This document shows positions 11,312 through 22,400 of a stretch of 64,000 nucleotides of DNA, piece by piece. Each line of letters opens with the position of its first letter. Positions within the stretch are counted from its first letter, which is position 1. Origin of the DNA: Monoplex corrugatus (Eukaryota > Mollusca > Gastropoda > Littorinimorpha > Ranellidae); contig JAPXFY010000026.1 of assembly GCA_030674185.1 (NCBI GenBank), positions 37,607,709 to 37,671,708 of the forward strand. Reading direction: 5' to 3'. The notes beneath the pieces were generated by a model that was not told where the DNA came from, did not search any database, and saw only the letters and a list, made by a program, of their open reading frames with translations. A program made the translations under genes and the position numbers.

Positions 11312-11846
11312 TTCTTGTTGTTTAAAGTCCAGCCAACTGCGTAGATCCATATCATGGCTATAACCACTTCAAAACATACAAAACTTCAACAGGAAAAAAA
11401 CAAGAAAAGAAAATTAAGTACATATATCAATGCATTCGAGCACATAATCCAAGAATATGCCCCCAGCGTTGACCACTCCATCCAATTTATCACAAAGGAG
11501 ATTTAAAAAACACACCTGAATACAAATTTAAGCATACTTAAGGACACGAAACCAAATATAAAAACGGGCACAAATTACCTAAAATTGCTTCCCGATTATC
11601 TCACCTCCCTAGAGCCAAAAATACACTTAATACATGTACGCAATTATCAATTCTAAGAAAAAGTATGCAAGACTTTATCGAACACATACGGGTGAATGTA
11701 CCAGAAAGTGATCGGAAGAAATGACAGAAAGCAAAGGAAGAAGGTAGAAACAAAGAGAGTGACAGAAAAGAGGAAATTTCTAGCACAGAATTTCCAGGAG
11801 GGGATATTATTTATACTGAAAGAGCCCCCGGCATCCCCACAAGTGA
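11312..11846 (-). repeat. Family A dispersed repeat
   Basis: A complete copy from 'ttgttgtttaaagtccagcc' to 'gagcccccggcatcccca'. Confidence 0.8.
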
Positions 11847-12069
11847 AGCTATGACACTGGTGGCTCTGGGTTTAAGCTGAAACAGTACAGCATTCGCGTA
11901 ATGTAAATGGGCAACTGAGAGTATTGGAAAATCAGACAGCAAATCAAATTTTCAGTAGTCTGAAAATAATAGACACCCGGGATAACTAAACTGAGAAAAC
12001 GAAGAAAACGTCAAGGCAGCTGGCAGCTACACAATACTGTTTGCTACAGAATACTTCAACAATCAATAC

Positions 12070-12265
12070 CTGTTGACTCCATCTTTGCAGACTCCTCCAT
12101 TCAGACAGGGGTTGGAGACACACTCGTTCTTGTCGGACAGACACTGGGAGTCATAGTAACCCGGGGGACACTGACACAGATAGCTGTTGACCAGGTCCGT
12201 ACACACGCCCCCGTTGTGACACGGGTTGGAGGCACACTCATCCACGTCCACTTCACAGTGCACAC
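12070..12265 (-). CDS. Notch: Notch exon: EGF17 end, EGF18, most of EGF19
   Basis: The acceptor is CTCCCTACAG and the donor AACAG|GTATTG (12070/12069). It enters in phase 1 and leaves in phase 2. G-VHCE ends EGF17. [17 protein letters not shown] and [15 protein letters not shown] give EGF18, whose YYD.QCL ending parallels the YHDPTCL ending of vertebrate NOTCH1 EGF18. [21 protein letters not shown] opens EGF19. Both repeats keep calcium-binding starts, and both have Val at the O-fucose position. The 196 bases are open. Confidence 0.96.
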
Positions 12266-12317
12266 CTGTAGGGAGGTAATAACCTTGGTGACATGTTGCA
12301 TTTGAAAAGTATGTGGG

Positions 12318-12415
12318 TTTTGTGTGTGTGTGTGTGCTTTTGTGTGAGTGAGTGTGTGTGTGTGAGTGAGTGTGTGTGTGTGTGTGTGGGCGTGTGCGTG
12401 CGTGTGTGTGTGCTG
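12318..12415. repeat. (TG)n-rich microsatellite
   Basis: Interrupted TG repeats with AG and CG insertions, about 50 bases upstream (in gene sense) of the acceptor of the exon at 12070-12265. Confidence 0.9.
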
Positions 12416-12519
12416 TATATTTGTGTCGGTAATCATATCTTGATGCAATATTGAAAAAAATCATTTTAAAAAATATTAAAGAAACAAGAGAGAGTGAACA
12501 ACAAAAACGAGACAGATCA

Positions 12520-13018
12520 ACTTTCAAAACATACACAATATTTCAATAGGGAAAAAAAGGAAAACAAAATTAATTACACATACTGACGCATTTGCGCACT
12601 TAATCTAAGGAGATGCTCCTGGCGCTGACCACTCCATACAATTTATCGCACAGGGGATACAAAAAGCCTAGCTGAATACAAATTTAAACATATATAAGTA
12701 CACTAAAACATATATAAAAACAGGCCTAAATTACCTAAAATTGCTTCAGCATATCTCATTTCCTTACGCCAAAAATGCACTGAATACATGTACCCAATTA
12801 TCAATCCTAAAAGAAAGTATGTAAGTATGTAAGACTTTATTGAACACATACAGGTGAATGGGCCAGCAAGACAGAAATCGATAGGAAGAAATAACAGAAA
12901 GCAAAAGAACAAGGCAGAAACAAAGAGAGTGACAGAAAAGACGAAATTTCTAGCACAGAATTTCGTGAAGGTGAGGATAATATTTATACTGAAAGACCCC
13001 TCGGCATCCCCACAGGGG
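12520..13018 (-). repeat. Family A dispersed repeat
   Basis: A copy lacking the 'agcccagccg' tail. It runs from 'caaaacatacacaatatttc' through 'cctaaaattgcttcagcata' to 'ctcggcatccccacagggg'. Confidence 0.75.
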
Positions 13019-13439
13019 TAAAGAAAAATCCTGATTTTGTTTTTCTCAAGGTCACTGCAACCTTGGAGAAGCCTCATTTGAAATAAAATTTGAGTTTACA
13101 GTACTATGAAAGTATAAATATTGTTATAATTTCTGGAGAAGCGCTGTTCACACAGCATCATCAAAAACTGTTGATTTTAGGCACTTATTTGTGTGACCTT
13201 GACTTTAGAGCAGTGCTTTTCAAACTATATTTTCACAACTCTTCAACCAGTCCACAGCTTCGAACCAAACTGGGTAAAGATCTGTTCATACAGAACTCAG
13301 ACAAGTCTTGTTCACACATTTTTATCACAGACACAGAGACAGGCACACAACTCTCTCTGGCTGACATGAAACGATCTCCTCCGCCCCTCTCCCTATTTTT
13401 TTTTTTTTTTTTTAAAAAGACAGACTGAAAAATGTACAG

Positions 13440-13565
13440 GTTGTCTCATAACTCTCAGCTTGTGAGGGAGTGAGGTGGTAGTGACCTCGGCTTCTCACGT
13501 GTTTTAAGTATCATGCTAAGTTTCCCTCCCTTACTGTTTTTTATCTTCCCCTTCCCTCAACAAAG
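13440..13565 (+). repeat. Family D copy (partial)
   Basis: 'ttgtctcataactctcagct', 'gtgaggtggtagtgacctc' and 'cttccctcaacaaagtc' match the block order of the copies at 30.5 and 39.5 kb. Confidence 0.45.
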
Positions 13566-13583
13566 TCTTCCTTTCAAGGTTAC

Positions 13584-13697
13584 CTGCAAATCCGTCCCTG
13601 CAGTCGCAGGTGTAGTGGTTGAGACCGTCACGACAGGTAGCACCGTTACGACAAGGATTGCTGAAACACTCGTTCTCCTCTATCTCGCAGTTGTGAC
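13584..13697 (-). CDS. Notch: Notch exon: EGF16 end and EGF17
   Basis: The acceptor is TCCATGCAG and the donor TTTGCAG|GTAACC (13584/13583). The 114 bases are phase 1 to phase 1. G-HNCE closes EGF16. [26 protein letters not shown] and RDGFAG make EGF17 up to its C6 segment, which is finished by the next exon. It carries an O-fucose type CRNGATC site. One EGF per exon, no stop. Confidence 0.95.
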
Positions 13698-13934
13698 CTG
13701 CATGGACAGACAGATATGCATTCATCTTTGTTTTTCTGTTACAAAGTGAAGCTGGGTTCCGTGTATGCATTTATATGTGTACTTATGGTGATATGTACAG
13801 CATTCATATAGAACTTTAAGGGGTGGGGTGTGGGTTGGGGGAATTTAAAGACTTTTTAAGGACTTTACAAGACTCCAAGCCTGTCATCTCCATCTGCAGA
13901 CGATCATCAAGGACATGTATCGATCTTTCATTAG

Positions 13935-14065
13935 ATGGGGTTGTGTGTGCGTGTGTGTGTGTGCGTGTGCGTATGTGTGTGTGGTGTGTGTGTGTGTGGT
14001 GTGTTTCATGAGTGTGTGTGTATGTGTGTGTGTGAGTGTGTACGTGTGTGTTGCCTTTGTGTAAA
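13935..14065. repeat. (TG)n-rich microsatellite
   Basis: Interrupted TG repeats with CG, TATG and GGTG interruptions. Confidence 0.9.
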
Positions 14066-14305
14066 TGTGTGTGTGCATGTGCATGCACATGTTTACCGCA
14101 TGTGCATGCATGCAAGCATCCACACATGAATGTGCATCATCTTCATCAAACAAACATATGCATCAGTAAAATTCTTTTGCAAAATGCAAGTAACTGATAA
14201 ATCATCTCACTGCATCCTGACCCTAAACCACAGACATCCCCTCATTCACTAACCATTTCCCAATTCTTTAAGCCCCCCCCCCCTTCCCTCCCTACCCCCT
14301 CATAC

Positions 14306-14545
14306 CTGTGGTCCCCATGGGGCATTGACACTCGTAACCACGCCCATCAGGTACGTTGATGCACACTCCCCCACTGCGGCAGGGGTTGGAGGCACACTCG
14401 TTGATCTCACTATGGCAGTGGTTGCCCGTCCACCCCCGATCGCACACGCACATGTAGGTACCCAGGTCGTCCTGACAGTAACCGTGGCCACAGTCCACCC
14501 CCTTGCATTCGTTGATATTCTCTTCACAGTTCTGACCCGTGAACC
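14306..14545 (-). CDS. Notch: Notch exon: EGF14 end, EGF15 and EGF16
   Basis: The acceptor is TTTATGTGCAG and the donor CCACAG|GTATGA (14306/14305). The 240 bases are phase 1 to phase 1. G-FTGQNCE ends EGF14. NINECKGVDCGHGYC...MCVCDRGWTGNHCH is EGF15, with the short C2-C3 spacing of four residues also typical of NOTCH1 EGF15 (CHYGSC). EINECASNPCRSGGVC...YECQCPMGTTG is EGF16, ending in the GTTG seen in NOTCH1 EGF16. EGF16 carries an extended loop (INVPDGRGYEC). No stop and no frameshift. Confidence 0.96.
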
Positions 14546-14714
14546 CTGCACATAAATATTCAAATAAATACATAAGTAAAAAATATATAAACAAAATAAG
14601 AATTAAAAATAGTATCCAACCATTATACCACAAATATACAAATTAATATATAGGTTAAAAATATACAACAAAATATGAATTAAAAACAGTATCCTATCAT
14701 TATAAAGTTTCAGT

Positions 14715-14870
14715 TTCCCTTTCTCAAGATGACGTCTCTGCACTTGGAACGAATGCCATGTGCACTTACATCACAGGTGCCATGTCTATGGTGATCATGG
14801 CACAAACCTTAACCCTGCACATAAACCCATGAGCTGGCCAGGTCCCGAGTCCCTCCTTAGACTATATTTT
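14715..14870 (+). repeat. Family E SINE-like copy
   Basis: 'gtttcagtttccctttctca', 'gaacgaatgccatgtgcact', 'cacaggtgccatgtctatgg', 'gatcatggcacaa' and 'gagctggccaggtc' are matched in order at 59.14-59.30 kb. Confidence 0.7.
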
Positions 14871-15074
14871 ACCTAGTCTATATTTTGTACTGGTATTTCA
14901 TCAGCCTACCACTGGAATAATCTTGGTTACATGTAAATGACATGTGTAATCATTATAAATAATTCTTGTACGGCCCTATACTCTAAACTCGTTTGGACTC
15001 AGTGCGCCGCACATCTGATCAGACTTTTTCACAAAGCATGGAGAACTCAACCATTAGGCAAGCTAACTACATTC

Positions 15075-15380
15075 CACTATGTTGCTGCACCGTCTGTATC
15101 CTTTTGGGGGGGGGGGGGGGGGGGGGAACTTGCATGCTGGGTGTTGTATTTCCAGAAGCCAGCCACTGACACGAAAAGCCAGTCACTGACATGACTTATC
15201 TTTAAAATGCATTTGATTTGATATTTTGTGTGCATATACACACAAAGGGAGATTAGGAAATGGCAGGTTGTATGCATGTTGACCTTGGAGATAGAAAAAT
15301 CTCTACCCTTTACCCACCTGACAGAGGTGTCTAGGCAGATCAAACTCAGGACCTCTTGACTGGATGTCTGATGTTTATCT
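15075..15380 (-). repeat. Family C SINE-like copy with G-run
   Basis: In reverse orientation it shows 'gcatgttgaccttggagata', 'tttacccacctgacagaggt' and 'gtgcatatacacacaaaggg'. A run of about 21 G at 15106-15126 lies within it, next to 'acttgcatgctgggtgttg'. Confidence 0.65.
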
Positions 15381-15664
15381 ACTTGACTACTGCGTTCACA
15401 AATTACAGCTGTTTTGACCAGTCATGTATTCATAAGGCAAAAAAGACTAGCCAAACAGAACATAAATATCTGCAGATAAACCAAAAAAGAAGACAACAAA
15501 CAAGATTTCTGAGCCTGGTACTATGGCCAGTGGCCTTCCTCAGGGGACTGTTTATTCAGGAACGAACACAACTCATGAATCACAAACTTTTTCGAACGAA
15601 AACTGTTCACAGAACAATATACGTAGGAGCTTGCGTAAGTAATTTAGATTCTGTTTAGCAGGGA

Positions 15665-15930
15665 CTCACTGCACTCGGAGAAGTCCACATGCGCTCCACC
15701 CAATTCTGCAGACACCTACGCCTAAACAAAACTGTATGCACTGGCAAAGTCTTGAAATGCAGAGGGGGGAAGAAGGGACGTATAAAACTTGAACTAACAC
15801 CACCAGAATGAAGGAAACAGTCAGATGGGCAGCGAACAGGCCAGTTTTTATTAATGTTGTTGGACTAGGCAGAATCCAGAAATCCAGATTCCTGAGCCTA
15901 AGGCTGTACACAAGAGCAAACCAGCCTGCA
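15665..15930 (-). mobile_element. Family B SINE
   Basis: The copy shows 'cactgcactcggagaagtcc', 'gcgctccacccaattctgca', 'gcactggcaaagtcttgaaa', 'cagatgggcagcgaacaggc' and a decayed tRNA-like head ending 'aaaccagcctgca'. It abuts the 37-bp minisatellite. Confidence 0.75.
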
Positions 15931-15937
15931 CATCCAC

Positions 15938-17384
15938 AAACAGGCCCGTCAGAAGAAGACATGACACAAGACACAAACAGGCCCGTCAGAAGAAGACATG
16001 ACACAAGATACAAACAGGCCTGTCAGAAGAAGACATGACACAAGATACAAACAGGCCCGTCAGAAGAAGACATGACACAAGATACAAACAGGCCCGTCAG
16101 AAGAAGACATGACACAAGATACAAACAGGCCCGTCAGAAGAAGACATGACACAAGATACAAACAGGCCCGTCAGAAGAAGACATGACACAAGATACAAAC
16201 AGGCCCGTCAGAAGAAGACATGACACAAGATACAAACAGGCCCGTCAGAAGAAGACATGACACAAGATACAAACAGGCCCGTCAGAAGAAGACATGACAC
16301 AAGATACAAACAGGCCCGTCAGAAGAAGACATGACACAAGATACAAACAGGCCCGTCAGAAGAAGACATGACACAAGATACAAACAGGCCCGTCAGAAGA
16401 AGACATGACACAAGATACAAACAGGCCCGTCAGAAGAAGACATGACACAAGATACAAACAGGCCCGTCAGAAGAAGACATGACACAAGATACAAACAGGC
16501 CGTCAGAAGAAGACATGACACAAGATACAAACAGGCCTGTCAGAAGAAGACATGACACAAGATACAAACAGGCCTGTCAGAAGAAGACATGACACAAGAT
16601 ACAAACAGGCCCGTCAGAAGAAGACATGACACAAGATACAAACAGGCCCGTCAGAAGAAGACATGACACAAGATACAAACAGGCCCGTCAGAAGAAGACA
16701 TGACACAAGATACAAACAGGCCCGTCAGAAGAAGACATGACACAAGATACAAACAGGCCGTCAGAAGAAGACATGACACAAGATACAAACAGGCCTGTCA
16801 GAAGAAGACATGACACAAGATACAAACAGGCCTGTCAGAAGAAGACATGACACAAGATACAAACAGGCCTGTCAGAAGAAGACATGACACAAGATACAAA
16901 CAGGCCCGTCAGAAGAAGACATGACACAAGATACAAACAGGCCCGTCAGAAGAAGACATGACACAAGATACAAACAGGCCCGTCAGAAGAAGACATGACA
17001 CAAGATACAAACAGGCCTGTCAGAAGAAGACATGACACAAGATACAAACAGGCCTGTCAGAAGAAGACATGACACAAGATACAAACAGGCCTGTCAGAAG
17101 AAGACATGACACAAGATACAAACAGGCCTGTCAGAAGAAGACATGACACAAGATACAAACAGGCCGTCAGAAGAAGACATGACACAAGATACAAACAGGC
17201 CGTCAGAAGAAGACATGACACAAGATACAAACAGGCCTGTCAGAAGAAGACATGACACAAGATACAAACAGGCCCGTCAGAAGAAGACATGACACAAGAT
17301 ACAAACAGGCCCGTCAGAAGAAGACATGACACAAGATACAAACAGGCCCGTCAGATGAAAAAGAAGACATGACGCAAGATACAA
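15938..17384. repeat. 37-bp minisatellite array, ~39 copies
   Basis: The unit is AAACAGGCCC-GTCAGAAGAA-GACATGACAC-AAGATAC (37 bases). Copies differ mainly at one site, reading GGCCCGTC, GGCCTGTC or, one base shorter, GGCCGTC (36-base units near 16.50, 16.76, 17.16 and 17.20 kb). The array ends about 20 bases inside the intron after the EGF14 exon (donor at 17404-17403). Because the unit is not a multiple of three and lies in an intron, it does not code. Confidence 0.97.
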
Positions 17385-17404
17385 GCATATCCATGATGGC
17401 TCAC

Positions 17405-17518
17405 CAAGGCGACAAGTGCAGGCGTAGGCATTGATGAGGTCGTTACATTCCCCGCCATTCTTGCACGGTGAACTTTCACACTCGTTGATATCGTAGGCAC
17501 AGGTTGCACCCTCAAAGC
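17405..17518 (-). CDS. Notch: Notch exon: EGF13 end and EGF14
   Basis: The acceptor is a T12 run plus ATGTCACAG and the donor CTTG|GTGAGC (17405/17404). The 114 bases are phase 1 to phase 1. G-FEGATCA ends EGF13. [27 protein letters not shown] and RLG make EGF14 up to the segment completed by the exon at 14545. It matches NOTCH1 EGF14, which also has a CKNG segment here. Calcium-binding start; Glu at the O-fucose position. Only 191 bases of intron separate it from the EGF13 exon. The minisatellite lies immediately past its donor. Confidence 0.95.
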
Positions 17519-17709
17519 CTGTGACATAAAAAAAAAAAAAATGAAGTCCACATTAACAAAATCATGAAATCCATAATGTAGGTCTAAAGTTTTTCTCACA
17601 ACCTGAACATTTGCTGGGAAGCAAGATGTCATGGGACCTCTCTCTCTCTCTAACAACACACACACACACACACACGAAACAACACACCAACATATACATC
17701 AACACCAAC

Positions 17710-17823
17710 CTGGCGGACAAGAACATTTGAACTTGTTGACACCATCCTGACAAACCCCTCCATTGATACACGGCTGGCTGAGACATTCGTCAATGTTGTT
17801 CTCGCAGTTGACCCCAGTATACC
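17710..17823 (-). CDS. Notch: Notch exon: EGF12 end and EGF13
   Basis: The acceptor is TTTGACACAG and the donor CCAG|GTTGGT (17710/17709). The 114 bases are phase 1 to phase 1. G-YTGVNCE closes EGF12. [26 protein letters not shown] and PPG give EGF13. It follows the 7.2-kb intron from the ligand-binding exon, and [10 protein letters not shown] matches the end of NOTCH1 EGF12 (MPGYEGVHCE). No stop or frameshift. Confidence 0.95.
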
Positions 17824-18054
17824 CTGTGTCAAACACACACATATACATACTCACTAGAGATCATGTCAGTAAATACTCAGAATCACATGGAAGATAAAAA
17901 AACACACCAACTCCTGAATCTTGGAGATGACCCTTTCCTCATAGTAATACAAGGGTAATTAGAATTATGGACGGGCGGATGAATGATTGAAAGATGCCAA
18001 GACATAAGACTTATCACCCTGTGCCACCCCAGCTAAACACCTCAGCACCGGCAT

Positions 18055-18472
18055 GCATGCGTGCGCACACACACAATACAAACACACAAAATGCACGCAT
18101 GCACACACACACACGCACGCGCACACACACACACATGCATGCATGCACACACCCACACACGCATGTGCGCGCACATACAAACACTCCTACCCTCTATAAC
18201 CTCAATCATCTCGTTCTCTCAATACACATGTGCGCGCACACATGCACACGCACCACACATTCCTACCCCTCTAGAACCACAACCATCACACACACAGACA
18301 CACTCTACCCATGTAAGACACAACCATCCATACCCTTCGCTTTCTACCCCAAAATGAGTCACCTCAAGTCAAATCCCTCTCTCACAAACACAAGCAGAAA
18401 CACATACAAGGTTACACACACACAAAGACACACAGAAACAACAGAAACAAACCTAAAACATCTCACGAACAG

Positions 18473-18538
<66 letters not shown>

Positions 18539-18540
18539 CC
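18055..18540. repeat. (CA)n and CA/GCAC-rich low-complexity region
   Basis: Interrupted ACACGC/ATGC-type repeats at 18060-18260, then a pure (CA)n of about 30 units at 18477-18536. I see no gene in 17.9-18.7 kb. Confidence 0.9.
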
Positions 18541-18764
18541 ATAACACAACAAACACAAAAGCAAGCTGTCTCCTCTCCCCCCCCTCTAATACCAACCTCC
18601 CACCCCTACCACCCACCACCCTGTCAAGTCAAACAGCCCAACAGACTGACAAGATACAACCCTTTCCCACAGACCTGAAACCATTAGCTCACAGGCGGCA
18701 AAGTTCACCCCTAAGCTGTCAACAGGTCAAAGTGCAAGTGTCACAGTTACGCAGCTTCCCTGCA

Positions 18765-18844
18765 TTAACCCTTTCACTCCCTAACCCTATCTACCAGCTT
18801 CCTGCAAGATGCTGATGGATAGGGTGAGGGAGTGAGGCAGTTAA
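18765..18844. mobile_element. TTAA-bounded hairpin (MITE-like)
   Basis: It begins TTAACCCTTTCACTCCCTAA, and its right half is the imperfect reverse complement (GATAGGGTGAGGGAGTGA..), ending in TTAA. The arms CTATCTACCAGC and GCTGATGGATAG pair. It is one of about a dozen copies in this window. Confidence 0.8.
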
Positions 18845-19734
18845 ATTACACGCATTACGCAGGTCCCAAATTGAGGACATCCGGCATCTCACCCCATTTC
18901 ACGTTGAATATTCCAAAACTGCCAACAGCTGTCGGGTATTCAGAACATCTATTTTGACAGCAATGCAGACAAAGCGAACATACTGATTATCAGTCATGTA
19001 CTTTGAATAACTCATTATTTCGCCCCTTTAACATTTGAATTCCATAACTGCCAAATGCTTTCGGGAATTTAGAATATCTATTTTCATAGCAACGCAGACA
19101 AAGCAGCTGTATTAATTCTTACTCATGTACTTTGAATTACTCAATACTTTTTGTACTTGATTTACATCTTTTACATCTGAAGTCTTGATTTGTTTTGCAT
19201 CTGACAAGTGGATATGAAATGAGAGGCAGACCAGGGAAGACCTAGATCAACAGGATGACAGAGACCTTTAGTCATGAGGCATTTCTCCACTTCAAGCCAT
19301 CCAGCTTACTGCTGACTGCCATGGTACGAAAAAAAAACCCAACCCAAACCAACAACAAAAAACATTGAAAACAAAAAATTAACAAACAAATAGAAAAGAA
19401 AGCACTTGAAATTGAAAACAGCAAAATGCTTTTAGGACCATTCAGAATATTTTTGACAGTAGTGCAGAAAGCGAGGATGCCTTGACTGCAATTCTTACAG
19501 AAGGTTCCTTTGTCATATGCTAATGAGGGGTTACAGTGCCATTGTGACATGGGAAGTCTTGAAAGTGTCTGCTCAGTGTCTGGTTGACAAATGATACATG
19601 CCACCGAAAGGAACACAGGTCCAGTTACTTCTCCACAAGAATGCATGACGATACCTGTGTAAGTCGCCTCAACTCTGAATGCTCACACTCTGTATCTGCA
19701 TCACCCAAGATGGGCATGGTAATCAAGCGGGTGA

Positions 19735-20015
19735 ACATCGCACTTCAAATCAGAGGGTACTGGGTTCAATCTCCTTCCGCCTGGTACGTAAATGATAGAG
19801 ATTTTGCCTATCTCCAAGATCAATATGTGTGCAGACTTGTCAGGTAGGTCAAGGATAGAGATTTTGCCTATCTCCAAGGTCAACATGTGTGCAGACTTGT
19901 CAGGTAGGTCAAGGATAGAGATTTTGCCTATCTCCAAGGTCAACATGTGTGCAGACTCGTCAGGTAAGTTAAAGGATGGAGATTTTACCTATCTCCAAGG
20001 TTAACATGCAGACAG
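19735..20015 (+). repeat. Family C copy with 60-bp tandem expansion
   Basis: The family C block 'gatagagattttgcctatct', 'ccaaggtcaacatgtgtgca', 'gacttgtcaggtaggtcaag' is repeated about 3.5 times with a 60-base period from 19794 to 20010. The repeats are nearly identical, so the expansion is recent. Confidence 0.85.
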
Positions 20016-20039
20016 ATAGACAGACAGACTGACCAACCG

Positions 20040-20064
20040 ACTGAGAGAGAGAGAGAGAGAGAGA

Positions 20065-20099
<35 letters not shown>

Positions 20100-20545
20100 T
20101 GTTTAGACCAGATCCTTTATAACACAAGAATTAGGTCCCACTGGACCTATCTTACAGCTAGTCCTTGAGAGTGAGAGAGACAGAGAGAGAGAGAGAGGAG
20201 GGCAGACAGAGAGAGAGAGAGAGAGAGAGAGAGGAGGGCAGACAGAGAGAGAGAGAGAGGAGGGCAGGCAGACAGAGAGAGAGAGGAGGGCAGACAGAGA
20301 GAGAGAGAGAGGAGGGCAGACAGAGAGAGAGAGAGAGAGGAGGGCAGACAGAGAGAGAGAGAGAGAGAAGAGGAGAGAGGAGGAGCAGACAGAGAGAGAG
20401 AGAGAGGAGGGCAGACAGAGAGAGAGAGAGAGGAGGCAGACAGAGAAAAGAGAGAGAGAGAGAGGGCAGACAGAGAGAGAGAGAGAGAGGAGGGCAGACA
20501 GAGCAGAGCGAGAGAGAGAGAGAGAGAGAGAGAAAGAAAGAGACA
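20040..20545. repeat. ~500-bp polypurine (GA)n tract
   Basis: Almost uninterrupted purine on the plus strand: (GA)n with a recurrent GGAGGGCAGACAGAG spacer every 25-35 bases. In the gene sense it is a long polypyrimidine tract in the 7.2-kb intron. The following 20.56-21.5 kb has no recognised gene. Confidence 0.92.
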
Positions 20546-21529
20546 GGCAGACAGACAGACAAAACACAAAATTGAAAAACAAAGGACAAAGAAGCAGCAG
20601 TGGGGCACCACAAAGACCAAAACAGGTCACCAGACAACAGACAAGAGACAGTGGGCAAAACAGTATGAGTGTACACAAGTGACAAAGAGAACTGGAGGGG
20701 GGGGGGGGGGGAAGACAGAATCAGAGCCAGAGTCAACAGAGGGAAGGGGTGGGCACATGGGGGGAGAAAGAGAAAGAAGAGACACGGAGACAGGCAACAC
20801 AAGAGACACAGAAAAAACAGACACAACACAAGAGATAGAGACAGCTTGATGACAAGGTTCCATTCCACATCTAATCACACATAATAAGCACATACACAGA
20901 GCCACACGATAATCTGTCACCATAATCCTCCCGGAAACAATCTCACCCCTACCCCCCACCATCCAATGCCCCACCATCAAGTACCCCTCACCGAAAGGGC
21001 AGACGATCATGCAAACAAGCCGCAATACCATGTGACTCTGCAATTAACCTCTCCCCTCTCCCCCATCCTGCTAACGAGCTTCTATTTCTGGCCCCCCACC
21101 CCTCACTCCAGTTCTCTATATTGTTTTTCTCTCTGCTGATCGCTGCAGCCCTGTGCTCCGCTCTCTTCAACTGAATGTAATTTTCCGCGTCCCCTCGCCA
21201 GACAGGAGGCGCCTGCTATTAAGACAGGAACTGGTCAAGGGAGCTTTAACTGGTAAAATATGGTACAAATGTATTTTTCCCATTAAAATAACACGACAAA
21301 CAAAAAAGCCTTCAACATCAGTGAGCTATGATATTCATCAGCAAATAATGAAGTGGTTTGGTCCGTTTGGTCATCTGACCAGCTGGCTCTACACGTGTCA
21401 CTTTATACAAAGCTGGATGAGGCAGACCAAGAATGGCGTGAAAAAGACCTTGACGTCACAGGCATTTCTCCATACAAGGCCCTGCAGCTCCCTGCCTGTT
21501 ATCACCCATGTTGATTTTTTTTCTCTTCT

Positions 21530-21600
21530 TTCTTTTCTTTTCTTTTATTTCACTTTATTTCATTTATTTATTTATTTATTTATTTATTTGTTTAGCATTC
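21530..21600. repeat. TTTAT low-complexity tract
   Basis: A (TTTA)n type tract at the border of the next family C copy. Confidence 0.8.
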
Positions 21601-21880
21601 CAAAATTTCTTGGATGCCTGTACGCATGTTGCTTTGCCACACTGTGCAGGTGGTATGTCTCACTGGAGTTTTTGTGTTTCCATGAACCAGACAATGATAT
21701 GATTTAAAGGATCTTCAACATGCGCATTTGATATTCTACGTGTACACACCCAAAGGGGATTCAGGTACTAGCAGGTCTGCACATATGTTGACCTGGGAGA
21801 TCAGAAATCTGCAGCCTATACTGGCCAGAGAGAGGTGTCATCAAGGTGGATTGAATGCAGGACCTGGAAGTCCAATGTGG
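21600..21880 (-). repeat. Family C SINE-like copy
   Basis: In reverse it shows 'cgcatgttgctttgccacac', 'aaaggatcttcaacatgcgc', 'gtacacacccaaaggggatt', 'agcaggtctgcacatatgtt' and 'ggccagagagaggtgtcatc'. Confidence 0.75.
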
Positions 21881-22274
21881 ACAATACAAGCACACACATA
21901 AAAGAAGCCAGAAAAGAAAAAAGAAAAAAGAAAAAAAGTCTTTGCTGCTGGCTAGAAAGTTAGCAAACAATCTTGACAAAGAACAAACATGTAATGATGT
22001 GGATTTCTTTTGAATAAGAGGTCAATACAGAGATAACGATATGAAAATCAGCCTCTGCTGTGATCACAGTCAGGAATCCTGGTCTGACAGGTTTTTGCCT
22101 TCAAACCATTATGCCTCCTCAGTACAGTAGTCTGGATGAAGGACGTGTTTTTTGTGAAGTCTTCTTTGTGGCCCCACCGCTGCTCTTCCTGAGTTGCCCC
22201 TTCTGACCACTGTATGGTTCATTTGTTTCTGAACAGCTGGCTAAACTGTAGAACCTGCTCTGGAGACTGTGGTT

Positions 22275-22400
22275 ATGTGTGGGCAGGGGTGGGGTGAGGG
22301 AGAAAGAGGGCAGAGACGGAGGAAAGGAGAGAGTGAGGGTGGGGGAAGAGAGAGAGAGAGAGGGAGGGAGAGAGGGAGAGGGAATGTGAGAAAGGGAGTG
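22275..22400. repeat. (GA)n-rich purine tract
   Basis: A GAGGGAGA-type purine-rich tract. Confidence 0.85.

Noticed and set aside
15938..17384. CRISPR-like array of regular repeats
   Set aside because: Units are contiguous with no unique spacers and the genome is eukaryotic. It is a minisatellite.
17994..18815. 273-codon His/Thr-rich plus-strand frame
   Set aside because: It is built on (CA)n repeats with no domain, and is antisense to the intron of Notch.
20103..20868. Long Ser/Leu-rich minus-strand frames up to 236 codons
   Set aside because: They are translations of the (GA)n/(CT)n tract, with no stop because of composition. No start context or domain.
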